From the NCBI GenBank assembly GCA_963383645.1, contig OY726564.1:111953040-112017039 (forward strand): 64,000 bases of DNA. Direction: 5' to 3'. Every line of letters begins with the position of its first letter. Positions within the stretch are counted from its first letter, which is position 1. The position numbers and the translations under genes are program-made. Below are positions 10,893 through 21,096 of this stretch, piece after piece. The notes beneath the pieces are model-generated. The model saw only the letters and a program-made list of their open reading frames with translations. It searched no databases and was not told the DNA's origin. The DNA is from Muscardinus avellanarius (taxonomy: Eukaryota > Chordata > Mammalia > Rodentia > Gliridae).

Positions 10893-11487
10893 AAAATCAA
10901 ACCTTAAAAGAAAAGCATTAAACCTAGATAAATTTACAGAGAAATAAGCTATTTAAAGAAAGACCTAATAATCTTCTTAGGCACAATTTAGCATTCACAT
11001 AATATTACTAGAGGGCCTCAAAATGACAAATAGGACATTTTGAAGTAGAGAATAAATACTCCACATGGTTTATCAAAAACTAGTGTTATGTGTCTCTTCA
11101 GCCTTAAAACTGAAAACCACAGGTTGCATATTTTTTGAACAGTGCTTGCTACTTGCATCCCTGTAATAGAAGTCTGATTTGAGAGCAAAATGTGGGCACA
11201 CGTGTAAAGGAAAGATTGAGAAATTCTTCACTGGTACTGAATCAATTCTACACTTGCCTCTAAAAATGTACTTCTTTTATGGAAATCTGGCATATAAAAA
11301 CTGCCTCTGGTCTGATTGTTTTCATATCTGTGGATACTTCACAGGACACTCTTCAAAGAGCCAAACCACTTGTGCTAAGCCATGTGTTTCAGTTTCGCAG
11401 GTGGGCGGTATTTCACCAAAAATTCCAACAACTAATACTATGTCTGTAGGTATACACACTCACATATATGCTATGTCTAATCTGTAG

Positions 11488-11489
<2 letters not shown>
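10893..11489. other. Non-repeat stretch
   Basis: AT-rich. The 102-codon frame at 11179-11487 has no recognised domain. Confidence 0.4.

Positions 11490-11527
<38 letters not shown>
11490..11527 (+). repeat. (AC)n microsatellite
   Basis: About 19 units. It lies about 15 bp upstream of a SINE start, so this tract is not a SINE tail. Confidence 0.95.
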
Positions 11528-11529
<2 letters not shown>

Positions 11530-11540
11530 TTTCTAGAGAT

Positions 11541-11740
11541 GGCCAGGCGTGGCGGCACACACCTGTTTTCCCAGTCCTTGGGAGGCTAAGACAGGAGGAT
11601 CACAGGTTCGAGAACAGCCTCAGCAAGTAGTGAGGCTCTAATCAACCTAGGGAGACTGTTTTAAAATAAAAACAAAATAGGGCTGCGGGTATAGCTCAGA
11701 GGTGGAATGTCTCTGGGTTGAATCCCCAGTGCCACAAAAA
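11541..11740 (+). mobile_element. B1-ID SINE, type A
   Basis: Full length; right half 'gggctgcgggtatagctcagaggtggaatgtctctgggttg'. Confidence 0.9.
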
Positions 11741-11984
11741 GAAAATGTTACATAGTTAAAATGAACACCAATATTAATCCTGCTTTGTACCACAAAAAAA
11801 AAAAAAATGGTGGTAGAAATTTTGGAAAGATTCTAAAAACCTCATTTTGTGAAACTTAATATGTTTTTATAAAAACCCCAAAAAACTCCCTGATGACTCA
11901 ATTAGCTACCCATTTCAACTTATGTGACGTATCTGGGGCACACTACATCAAAACTCTTGTGATATTTAGTGTATGCTTTTTTGG

Positions 11985-12188
11985 GGGGGGATCCTAGAAA
12001 TTGAACCCAGGGGCATTCTACCTCCAAGCTGCACCACCAACCCCTTTTTTATTTTTGTTTTGAAACAGAATCTCACTGGTTGCTGAGAATGTCCCTAAAT
12101 TGCTAAGGCTAGCCTTGAACCCGCGACCCTCCCGCCTCAGCCTCTCAAGAACTAGGATAACAGAGGTGCACCACCAAGCCCAGCTGCT
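11985..12188 (-). mobile_element. B1-ID SINE, antisense
   Basis: 'gaacccaggggcattctacctccaagctgc' then 'gcctcagcctctcaagaactaggataacagaggtgc'. Confidence 0.88.
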
Positions 12189-12442
12189 GTGTGCCGTCTT
12201 GCAGAGCCATTCCCACAAACTACTGAAACCTAAAATGACCTGACTATAGAGCTAACATCCCAGAAGACTCAACAAATACGGAAACAGCGTGGCAGTGACA
12301 CAATTCAGATTCATTTCAGAACCAAGGCTCATTCCCAACTGCTTCTTACCAAGTAGTTATTTACTATAGCAACCTCGTCACCAAAATTTCCAAAATTTTC
12401 CACACGCTTGAGTGGTGAGCTATGAACCCGTCTCTGTGTGTT

Positions 12443-12456
12443 GTTACCTGGGCAAC
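12443..12456 (+). promoter_or_regulatory. Candidate RFX (X-box) motif
   Basis: gttacctgggcaac is an inverted-repeat match to the RFX site GTTRCC-N-GGCAAC. It lies in non-repeat DNA just before a possible exon. There is no CpG island or other promoter mark, so this is only a motif match. Confidence 0.35.
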
Positions 12457-12482
12457 GCTCTGAGAGGCTTCTACCTTTACAG

Positions 12483-12666
12483 AACTTGTGGGTCAGAGAG
12501 AAGCGAGACTTCTTGGATCGACTGTGCATCGTTTCAATTAGAAAGAGGAAGCATGAACTCAGCAGGCAGAAAGCTCGAGAATTGCCCAGGGTGCCTCAGG
12601 AGGATGAACAGACAAAACCAATCAACTGGCCTTATCTCCACTGCTACCAGCCAATTCCCCCTGTGC
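12483..12666 (+). other. Possible coding exon (unassigned)
   Basis: The frame is open from 12438 through 12737. A good acceptor, ggcttctacctttacag, ends at 12482. A possible but weak donor, TGC|GTGAGA, follows 12666. The predicted 61 residues are charged in the first two thirds (REKRDFLDRL, RKRKHELSRQKARELP) and then proline/aromatic-rich (INWPYLHCYQPIPPV). The codon mix looks coding-like and the DNA is non-repeat. I do not recognise the family. An open frame this long can also arise by chance, and no partner exon was found. Confidence 0.28.
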
Positions 12667-12736
12667 GTGAGACAAACTCCGCCCAGCTCCTGAAAATATC
12701 CTCACTCACACACGCCATCAAACACATTCCTACAAC

Positions 12737-13130
12737 AGGCATGGGGGTGCGCGCCTATGATCCTAGTACTTGGGAGGCTGAGACACGAGGATAACAGCTT
12801 CAAGGACAGCCTCATCAAACTAGTGGGGCCCTCCTCAACTTAGAGCCTGTTTAAAAACAAAATTAATGGCCGGGCATGGTGGAACAGGAAACAGGAGGAT
12901 CGCACAGGTTCAAAGCCAGCCTCAGCTACTTAGTGAGGCTCTCAGCAACTTAGTGAGACCCTGTTTCCAAATAAAATATAAAATAGGTCTGAGAGTATAG
13001 CCCAGAGGTAGAAAGCCTCTGGGTTCCACCCCCAATAACACCAAAAAAAATTAATAAAAAGCAATGTGAGTATAGTTCAGAGGTAGAATGCCCCCAGGTT
13101 CAAGCCCCAGGATCACACACAGACATATAC
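12737..13130 (+). mobile_element. Type-A SINE split by a type-B-like SINE
   Basis: The host left half is at 12737-12868. The inserted copy (12869-13045) has 'cgcacaggttcaaagcc' and 'gtctgagagtatagcccagaggtagaaagcctctgg'. The host right half resumes at about 13062 ('tgagtatagttcagaggtagaatgcccccaggttc'). A short aaattaat repeat flanks the insert. Confidence 0.85.
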
Positions 13131-13528
13131 ACAGACTACATACATGTTGGAATCCAAGGAAGTTTTTGGAGTTAAGATCTGCCCATCCCCCAGAGGGGTT
13201 CGGTGTAAAGTGCCCTGCCCCGCTGCCCTCCGATCTGCAGCTAGTCTGCTCAGCTGTGTGTCTGCATAAGCTACCTGTCCGCCTGAGCCAGACTTGTTTC
13301 AGAAAAATGAAGACTCGGTCATTTACAAATCACATTTTTGATGGCCCTTGAAAAGATTTTCAAAACTGCTTCCTGCTCTGCTACTGCCAGTTTGCTGTCT
13401 ACTGGGCACAGGGGGAAAAACACACACACTGGCATCTCCTTCCAAAGAAAATACTTTCCCTTCCCATCACCTTGAGGATTGCTAATGTCTCCGTTGTTTC
13501 TCTAACACTAATAACTTTTCCCTTCAAC
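13131..13528. other. Non-repeat stretch
   Basis: No recognised repeat and no exon with good borders. Confidence 0.4.
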
Positions 13529-13529
13529 T

Positions 13530-13712
13530 TTTTGTGGTGGTGGTGGTGGTACTAGGGATTGCACTCTACCTCTGAGCTACACACCCAGCCGTGTTTGATT
13601 TTCTTTTATTTTCATACAGGGCCTTGCCAAGTCGCTGAGGCCAGCCTTGAACCTGTGCTCCTCCAGTCTCAGCCTCCCAAGTACTGGGATCACAGGCAGG
13701 CGTGCGCCACCG
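13530..13712 (-). mobile_element. B1-ID SINE, antisense, (GGT)n start
   Basis: The tail is (GGT)5. The right half is shortened ('gattgcactctacctctgagctacacacccagcc'). Confidence 0.87.
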
Positions 13713-13844
13713 GAAGTGCTGCTGCACGCTGGCCGTGCTGACCCTGTCCCTCCTCTAGCCTCACTCTCCCACTCTGCCTGTTCCCCGTCCGTGCCTCTGC
13801 GTCCTGGCCCAGAGAAACACTTCTCTCCACACTAGCTGTCCATT

Positions 13845-14095
13845 TCAATGTGCCCAAAGCCCACCCATTCTTCAAAGCAGAGTTAAAATGTCACAGCCTC
13901 TCTTACCCTAAGACTTCAAGTAATCCCTCCCTACTCTCTAAAGGACCTTATCCTTATCTCTTTACCACCAGAATTATCTGTATTTCCATATTTAATCCCC
14001 CCATAAAGGCCTCAGGGTCAAGGTCCGTGCCTTATTCTTCGCTGTGTGAACTGCTTAACAGGATGCCTCACACACAGTCTTAAGTGCTCCAGCGG
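13845..14095 (+). mobile_element. LINE2 3' fragment
   Basis: 'cacccattcttcaaagcagagttaaaatgtcac', 'aagtaatccctcc', 'caaggtccgtgccttattc' and 'cttaacaggatgcctcacacacag' follow the order of the L2 3' end (cattcttcaaggcccagctcaaatgtcacc ... gtgcctggcacatag). Confidence 0.65.
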
Positions 14096-14104
14096 GATTA
14101 AAGT

Positions 14105-14530
14105 GAGGCGGGGCGGGTGGCACAGGCCGGTCAGCCTGGTACTTGGGAGGCTGAAGCGGGAAAACCACCATTCCAGGCCGGCCTCTGCACTTGGTAAGAC
14201 CCTGTCTCAAAACATAAAGCTGGGCAGAGGAACACATGCCTGTAATCCCAGTACTTGGGAGTCTGCAACAGGAGAATCACAGGTTCAAGGCTGGCCTCAG
14301 CAACTGGGTATGACCTTGTTTCAAAATAAATAGGATCTGGGCGTGGCAGAGCATATTTGGAATCCTAGGACTTGGGAGGCTGAGACAGGAGGATCACAGG
14401 TTCAAAGCCAGCCTTGACAACTTAGCAAGGCCCTGTTTCCAAATAAGAAATTAAAAAATAAAGCTGGGGGTATAACTTGGAAGTAGAATGCCTCTGAGTT
14501 CAAGCCCCAGTACCACAAAATAATAATAAA

Positions 14531-14571
<41 letters not shown>

Positions 14572-14640
14572 GGGTTGGGAGTATAGCTCAAAAGTAGAAT
14601 GTCCCTGGGTTCAATCCCAATACCAAAATAATACATAAAT
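14105..14640 (+). mobile_element. Stack of sense SINE halves
   Basis: Two left halves without right halves (14105-14214 and 14218-14330), one full type-A copy (14331-14520), an (AAT)n tract, then a lone right half (14570-14630). Repeated insertion into A-rich linkers explains the pattern. Confidence 0.85.
14520..14568 (+). repeat. (AAT)n microsatellite
   Basis: A SINE-tail tract of about 14 units with one early interruption. Confidence 0.93.
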
Positions 14641-14659
14641 AAATAGAAATGGCTTGAGT

Positions 14660-14790
14660 TAGGAAAGGAACAGCCCAGTAGAAACGAGTTCAGAAATCCT
14701 AGCTATATGACCTTGGACTTCAGGCTGTTAATTATTCACAACAAAATTTGGAGAGTGGGCTGAACCAGCTTTTTTTAACTAGCCTGTTAC
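14660..14790 (+). mobile_element. Weak MIR fragment
   Basis: 'gaaatcctagctatatgaccttggacttc' resembles the MIR core 'gtcctagctctgccacttactagctgtgtgaccttgggc'. Short and diverged. Confidence 0.4.
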
Positions 14791-14865
14791 TCATTAGTTG
14801 GATATAAAACTAATTTGGAGTTATAACCTGCATCTTTTGTAATATAAATATAATAAAGAATGTAT

Positions 14866-15480
14866 CAAGCCAGGTGTGGTGGTGTACACTTGTAATCCCA
14901 GCACTTGAGAGGCTGGGACAGGAAGAATGAAATTCGAGGACAGCCTCAGCTACTTAGTGAGGCCCTTTGCAACTCAGTGAGACCCTGTTTCAAAATAAAG
15001 AAGAAAAAGCCAAGCGTGGTGGCGCACGCTTGTAATGCCAGCATTTGGAAGGCTGAGACCGGAGGATCACGGTTCAAGGACAGCCTCAGCTACTACTTAG
15101 TGAAGCTCTTTGCAACTCAGTGAGACTTTGTTTGGGGGTGTAGCTCAGTGGTAGAATGCCCCTGGATTCCATCTCCAGTACCACAAAAAATAAAACAAAA
15201 TAAAGAGTAAATAAACTAGGGTTGAGGAGGCATGGTTTGGTGGTAGAATACCCCTCAGTTACCAAAAAAAAAAAAAAAAAAAGAAGAATGTGTCAAGCCA
15301 GGAGTGGTGCATACCTGTAATCCCAGTACTTGGGAGCTACGACAGGAGGATTGCAGGTTCAAAGTCACCCTCAGCAGCTTAGTGAGGCCCTCAGCAATTT
15401 AGGGAGATCTTTTTTTCAAAAAAAAAAAAAAAAAAAAAGGCTGGGGTGTAGCTCAAATGCCCCTGAGTTCCTCCCTAGAA
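14866..15480 (+). mobile_element. Stack of sense SINEs
   Basis: A left half (14868-15005), a second copy inserted at the linker (15006-15187), a degraded right half ending 'accaaaa' (15215-15282), then a third, diverged copy (15295-15480) with poly-A tracts on both sides of its right half. Confidence 0.85.
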
Positions 15481-15509
15481 CAATAAAATAAAAAAAAAAA
15501 AAGACTCCA

Positions 15510-15945
15510 TCAAAGTATGTTACAGGCAGCGATGTACTATGAATCCTTAACAGCTCGCATGTGAGCCCAGGACGCTACTATTTGCTAACGTCTCCGGTGG
15601 AAAACGCTCCCATCGTGACCGATTTCAGACAGCAGCAGTCCGCTGAGCACAGGGCAGCTGGGGAGAGAGGGCACCACAGTTCTCACTAGCCGAGCAGCTC
15701 CACACGGCCCCAAAGAGATAAGGAGCAGTCCACCCGCCCTCCTTCCAACTGCACGCGTGTGCGCGCTAAAGCAAGATAGAAACTGTATTTCTTACTGTGG
15801 GTCAGGGCCAAAACACTGCAATAAATGTCCCGCTAGATACCCTCTCAGTCCCTCCATCTGTGCTATCTACTTCAATGAACCTTATTCTCGGTTACATATT
15901 TAGTCTCTTCATCACAATTCATATTTCCCTTCTAATATGAGAGAA
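15510..15945. other. Non-repeat stretch
   Basis: CpG-containing, unrecognised. No open frame of interest. Confidence 0.4.
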
Positions 15946-15949
15946 ACAG

Positions 15950-16182
15950 ATGCTGGGCATGGGGCACACGCCTGTGAGCCCAGTACATGGAGGCTAGACA
16001 GGAGGACTGGAGCTCGGCAACTCGGTGAGACTCTGTTTCAAAATAAAAAGTAAAATAGGGTTGGAATGCAGCTCAGTGGTAAAGGACAAGCGGGGGGGGG
16101 GGGGGGGGGGCACAGAGTATAGCTCAGAGTCAAATGCCCTTAGTTTCAATTCTCAGTACTCACTACCAAAAAAAAAAAAAAA
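15950..16182 (+). mobile_element. SINE with a 19-G run in its right half
   Basis: The left half is at 15952-16055. The right half is broken after 'gcagctcagtggtaaagg'. G19 occupies 16092-16110, after which a second right half ('gagtatagctcagagtcaaatgccc') completes the element. Confidence 0.82.
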
Positions 16183-16864
16183 AATTAGTAACAGAAGCCT
16201 ATTGACACAGTTAGAAGGGGGAAAAAACTACAGGAAGTCAATTTGGTTCAGAAATTATCAGCCAAGGTCAAGGGTCTCAGTCTTCGTTGAGCTTCACACA
16301 CCTGAAGGAGGAAGCATACTCCTGCTTACAGACACAGCTCACTGAGCAGGGGGTCTATACCAGGGAAAAAGTCAGTTGATTCTGTGTTTATGTCCACGCC
16401 TCACCCAACTGAGAAACCCAGGACAGAGGAACTCGGTGTTGAAAGAGACCAAATTTTCCATACTCCATGTTTCCCAGTCAAATTCAGAAGCACAAATTTG
16501 CTTCTCCCAGTGAGACCTTTATTACTAAGAATCCCCTGCTACAATTAAGGTTGTGCCATGGACTATAGCCAGGTAGTACTTGAATTGTGAAGAGGCGAGA
16601 GAAAAAATAGCTCAACAAACTGTTGTTAGACTTGATATTTTGGGAAAAATCAGACTTTTGTTGGGGGAAAAAAATACTTTATTTTCTTCCTTCTTATTTA
16701 AGCTTACTAAACTTGGGTTAGGGACAGAGAAGTTTCTTGAATATATTTCTGGCTCTACTGTGTCTATCACAACAACACAGCCTGCAACCAAATTTTTCAT
16801 GAGTATTTATAAAGAATTGTGTTCTCTATTTTTAAGACTATTTAGAAAATAAAGAAGCTCAGAA

Positions 16865-16866
<2 letters not shown>
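16183..16866. other. Non-repeat stretch
   Basis: A 90-codon AT-rich frame at 16580-16852 has no recognisable family and no splice or promoter context. Confidence 0.4.
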
Positions 16867-16901
<35 letters not shown>

Positions 16902-17132
16902 CAGACAGACAGACAGGCTGACTTATTGACTGACAAACTAGGGATTGAATCCAAGGGTATTGTACCTCCAACCTATGCCCCCAGCCCATTTTTTACTTTT
17001 GTTTTGAAACAGTGTCTTGCCAGGTTGTTAATGCTCTAAGTTGTGCTGAGGCTGGTCTCAAACCTGCAATCCTCCAGTCTCAGCCTCCCAAGTACTCGGA
17101 TTACAGGCACACAGCACCATGCCCAGCCTTAG
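16867..17132 (-). mobile_element. Antisense SINE with (TG)17 and (ACAG)n
   Basis: (TG)n at 16867-16900 and (ACAG)4 at 16901-16916 precede an antisense right half ('gggattgaatccaagggtattgtacctcc') and a left half that ends 'accatgcccagcc'. Confidence 0.87.
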
Positions 17133-17432
17133 AATTTCAAGTGAACGAATAATCCCAGCCCAAATCTAACTCTAAATCAATTGCCTAGAAGTTTCCCAGG
17201 AAAATCCCCCCAAATATACCAGAAAACACCAAAAGATAAAGAGTCAGTCTGTCTGTGCATAAACGTGTATCCTGTCTGTTAAATAAGCACAATACAAAAA
17301 GTAAATGAAGTAGAGAAAAGAGAATGTCGAGATTCAAGTCCTGCTTGATTCCAGTGACTCCTTCTTATCAGGATCCACTGATGGCCACGTACTTGTACCC
17401 AATTCAAATACTGACGAGAATGTCAAAATGAC
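17133..17432. other. Non-repeat stretch
   Basis: Nothing recognised. Confidence 0.4.
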
Positions 17433-17434
17433 TC

Positions 17435-17621
17435 CCCATTCAGCATGGTTATGCTTGTAATCCCAGTACTGGGGAGGCTGAGACAGAAGGATCATAGGTT
17501 CAAAGCCAGCCTCAGCAACTTAGGCCCTCTGCGACTCAGCGAGACCTGTTTCAAAAAGAAAAAAAAAAATAGGTCTGGGGATATAGATCAGAAGCAGAAT
17601 ACCCCAGGGTTCAAAACCCAA

Positions 17622-17663
<42 letters not shown>
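17435..17663 (+). mobile_element. Sense SINE with (CA)n tail
   Basis: 5'-truncated: it starts at 'agcatggttatgcttgtaatccc'. The right half ends 'gggttcaaaacccaat', then (CA)20 at 17623-17663 replaces the A-tail. Confidence 0.88.
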
Positions 17664-17667
<4 letters not shown>

Positions 17668-18390
17668 AAAAGCTAAGAGTCAAGTCAAGTCACGCAATAT
17701 CTTGTGCCATCATCTCAATATTAAGACTTTACTTAAAAATTGAGTAAAACCGAGTTTCCCATAACCCGAATTAAAGTGTGGCCTTGGCTTCCACTGTGGG
17801 CGGTGACAAACGCTCATCAGATCATTCCCGTAAGAAATCCCTGAGCTGCCCCTGAAGTAGCAGCGGCGGGCACAGCCCTGGGTTGCTGGTCGACCTCAGG
17901 CTCCAGCGCTGACCCGTTTATACAAGACACGAGTCAGAAATGTGTACTAATTCTTTCAAACTTGTGAAACACCAGCAAGCTCTGTGTCTGGGGATCCCAC
18001 AGCCTCCAATATCATCTCAATCTCCAAACACCCTTCCTCCAGCCAAAGCCATCCTACCACTGGCGGGCAGCGGGGAGCTGCAAGAGTCCCCACTCCAGAC
18101 CCCCAGGCAGGAAGCTGCTACTCAGCTACTATCTCTTCAAAGTCACGCTATCTAGAAGCCTGGCTTCCTCCCACACATAATATTTTTGTTTGACATAACA
18201 GAATTCCTTCTTTTGACTACTCCCAAAAAATGGATAAAAGGGCTCTCAGCTTGGTTTTGCTTGGCTTTGCCGTGGTGGGAAGCAAAGCAGGCCTCACACA
18301 TGCGACTACTGAGCTGCATCTGCAGCCCCAGGGCTTTCGGCCTGAATGCCTTATCATCTAAGAGCTCAAATAAATATACAGTAGTTAAGC
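17664..18390. other. Non-repeat stretch, possible degraded ID copy
   Basis: Around 18270-18330, 'gggaagcaaagcaggcctcacacatgcgactactgagctgcatctgcagcccc' (read with gaps) looks like an antisense canonical ID core with the 'gctag/caagc' middle, much diverged. The rest is unrecognised. Confidence 0.35.
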
Positions 18391-18393
18391 AAA

Positions 18394-18602
18394 TTTTTCT
18401 GTGTGTAGAACTTAGGATTGAACCTAGACGCAGTCTACCTCCGAGCTCTGTCCATAGCCCTTTTTGTACTTTTGATTTGAATAAGGTCTCACTGGATTGC
18501 ATAGGCTCACTATGTTGCTGAGGCTGGTCTTGAACCTGTGAGCCTCCTGCCTCAGCATCCCAAGTACTGGGGTTACAGGTGAGTGCCACCAAGCCTGGCT
18601 AT
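18394..18602 (-). mobile_element. B1-ID SINE, antisense
   Basis: 'ggattgaacctagacgcagtctacctccgagctc' then 'gcctcagcatcccaagtactggggttacaggtgag'. Confidence 0.88.
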
Positions 18603-18825
18603 AATTAAGCAATTTAAAGTTTGGGTCAAGGCAAAGAAGGAAAAAAGAAAAACATAAGTACAAATTTTTAGAAGTCACCAATTCAGAACAGGTGACTGAT
18701 ATACATGAAAATTCCTGCTTCACATGACTAATAAAATTGTCATTCAAAGAAAAATATCATAACCTCTAGAGTGAAAAGAAAGTGATTAGAATCATGAAAC
18801 AGTTAATAAAAAAATAAATAAATAA

Positions 18826-19237
18826 AAGCCAGGCATGGTGGCACAGGCTTGTAATCCCAGCATTCAGGAAACTGAGACGGGAGGATCGCGGTTGGCGGAC
18901 AGCCTCAGCTACTTAGTGAGGCCCTCTGCAACTCAGTGAGACCCCATTTCAAAGTAAAGAATAAAAAATGGGCAGGGGGGTGTAGCTCAGAGGTCGAATG
19001 CCCCTGGGTTCCATCCCGAGACCTGAAGAAAAAAAAACAGCCAATCATGTTGGTGCATGCCTGTAATCTCAGTACTTGGGAGGCTGACACAGTAGGATCA
19101 CAGGTTTGAGGACAGCCTCAGTAAATTAGCGAGGTCCTCAGCAACTTAGTTAGACCTTGTTTCAAAATTTTTTTTAAAATGGGGGGGAGTGTAACTCTGA
19201 GGTTGGATGCCCCTCCCCACACACACACACACACAAA
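18826..19237 (+). mobile_element. Two sense SINEs in series
   Basis: 18826-19035 is type A with right half 'gtgtagctcagaggtcgaatgcccctgggttcc'. 19040-19217 has a diverged right half ending directly in (CA)n at 19218-19237. Confidence 0.88.
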
Positions 19238-19293
19238 ATTCTCATAACATCAGAACTCCAATATATAGAAATTTCCATCTGAGTATAGTGGCA

Positions 19294-19294
<1 letters not shown>

Positions 19295-19338
<44 letters not shown>
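19295..19338 (+). repeat. (CA)n microsatellite in a duplicated block
   Basis: The sequence 'atatagaaatttccatctgagtat.gtggca' occurs before this tract (19260-19293) and again after it (19358-19390). A block of about 100 bp carrying CA repeats has therefore been duplicated in tandem. Confidence 0.75.
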
Positions 19339-19342
<4 letters not shown>

Positions 19343-19384
19343 CATATCATAACTGCAATATATAGAAATTTTCATCTGAGTATG

Positions 19385-19575
19385 GTGGCAGGAGGAGGGA
19401 GGCTAAGACAGGAGGATTACAGGTTCAAGGCCAGCCTCATAAATTTAGGGAGGCCCTCTCAGCAACCTCACAAGACTCCATTTCAAAATAAAAAATAAAA
19501 TGAGACTAGGGGTATAGCTTGAATGTAGAATGCCCCTGGGCTCAATTGTCAGCACCATTAAAAAAAAAAAAAAAG
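19385..19575 (+). mobile_element. B1-ID SINE, type A, 5'-truncated
   Basis: It begins at 'gaggaggctaagacaggaggatt'. The right half ends 'cccctgggctcaattgtcagcacc', followed by poly-A and a (GGAA)n-like stretch. Confidence 0.87.
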
Positions 19576-19614
19576 GAAGGAGGAAGGAAGAAAGAAAGGA
19601 AGGAAAAAAATACC

Positions 19615-19815
19615 ATTATAGAGATGGTTTCACACCCTTATAATCCCGTACTTGGAAGGCTGAGACAGGAGGATCGCAGACTGGAGGACAGCCTCAGCAC
19701 GCAGCAAGCACAGGCAATCTAACCGACCAGCCACCTTAGTAAGATTGTTTCAAAACAAAAAATAAAAGGGCTGTGGGTGAAGCTTGGAGGTAGGTAGTAC
19801 TTAGTTTTCAGCTCT
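19615..19815 (+). mobile_element. B1-ID SINE, diverged
   Basis: 'gagatggtttcacacccttataatcccgtac' start. Its right half, 'gggctgtgggtgaagcttggaggtaggtag', is truncated. Confidence 0.78.
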
Positions 19816-19858
19816 CTAGAGGACAGTGTAAGCTATATATGGCATTCAATAATAAATC

Positions 19859-20608
19859 CTAGCCAGGCATGATTGTGTACACCTGTATTGGGGAGGCTGA
19901 GACAGGCAGATTACAGGTTCAGGGCAAACCTCAGCAACTTCTCAAGACCCTATTTCAAAATAAAGTATTAAAGGAAAGGCGGGGGCTGGAGGTGTAACTC
20001 AGAGGTAGAATGCCCCTGGGTTCACCACCGAGGCCGGGATCGGAGCCAGCTGAGGGGTTAGACCGGTGTCAGGGCCAGCGAGACCAGAATCGGGGCCTCC
20101 CGCGAGGCAAGGCCGCTGCTTGAGCCAGCGAGGTCTGGATCAGTCCACCGGGTAGCCAGGCCACTACTGGGGCCATCAAGAGTGGGATCGGTACTTGCAA
20201 CGCGGCATGCACAGAGAAATATCGCAGAAAATATAAACCAGATGCTTCCCCTAATCAGCAAAAACTAGGAGGAAACGGGCAACAGGAAGTGGTCGAGCTA
20301 TAGAAAGGGCCCTATAGTGAAGCAATTAAGGTGACCAATCAGAGGGTATGGGATAGGGGAGGACGGAGCCTCTTTAAAACGCAGGAGGTACATAAACAAA
20401 TGTGTCAAAGTTAATCACCAAACAAGCATGGGATCGAGGGAGGGGGAGGGAATGGGATGGGGGCTGGATGAGGGCTAATTGGATGATGTGTGCTTGTATA
20501 TCCTCTCAAGTCTTGTATGCCAATGTGATATATGATTACAATGCACCAATAAAAATAAATTAAAAAAAAGAATGCCCCTGGGTTCAATTCCCAGTACCAC
20601 AAAAAAAG
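19859..20608 (+). mobile_element. Type-A SINE split by a 545-bp retroelement
   Basis: The host SINE runs 19859-20024 and resumes at 20570-20608 ('gaatgcccctgggttcaattcccagtacc'). The break falls inside the right half. The insert is described in the next entry. Confidence 0.92.
20025..20569 (+). mobile_element. Composite A-tailed retroelement, family unknown
   Basis: It is flanked by an exact 17-bp direct repeat, gaatgcccctgggttca (20008-20024 and 20570-20586), and ends in A(8)-rich sequence, so L1-type target-primed insertion is well supported. Three parts can be seen. (1) 20028-20195 is a GC-rich degenerate tandem repeat with a period near 25 bp (variants of 'ggatcggggcc' and 'gccagcgagg'). 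(2) About 20196-20425 includes a CCAAT-type gtgaccaatcagagg (20331-20345) and ctctttaaaa about 30 bp downstream. (3) About 20426-20569 is a purine-rich run (20433-20465) followed by 'caccaataaaaataaatt', much like an L1 3'UTR end. There is no open reading frame of note. It could be an L1 5'UTR joined by splicing to its 3'UTR, an SVA-like non-autonomous element, or a processed non-coding RNA. Confidence 0.7.
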
Positions 20609-21094
20609 AGTGTGCCCTGCCCTACTCCATCTTTCTGCCGGATGACGTAGTAATAAATGATATCACCAAGCACACCTTGAATTGATTTAGTGGAGACACT
20701 GGCCTAACTCAAAGTCCTAGATAACTAACTTCCCAATCAGGCAGACACTTAACAATTCGATAATGTACGCTCAAATCCAGCTAGTCTTTCCCCTCTGCGA
20801 TCTCACGGACGCACACGGGAAGCTCTACCAACATAATCTGAACCATGGGCCACTTTTCCAGGAAAGCAGCTTATGAACCAATATTTTCCACGGGCGAAAT
20901 CCACTTCCAGTTTGACCATGAACTTCATGTCCGTGTTTCTGACTTCATAACTACAAGATATTCTACAGAAGCAGATCAGACACCAGATGCAAACACCGCT
21001 ATGATAAAAGCCAGGAGGGTTTCATGAAACTGTTTTCTGAATTGTACCAAGCAACCGCTCCCAGCATGCACAAGGAGATTTAAATGTATTAAAA
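20609..21094. other. Non-repeat stretch with a 60-codon ATG frame
   Basis: The frame 20845-21027 starts with ATG and has a coding-like codon mix (e.g. FSTGEIHFQFDHELHVRVSDF), but no recognised family and no second exon. Low-confidence gene remnant at most. Confidence 0.3.
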
Positions 21095-21096
21095 AT

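Noticed and set aside
20845..21027. 60-codon ATG frame as a small gene
   Set aside because: Coding-like but short, without a recognised family or neighbouring exon. Kept only as a note in the feature list.
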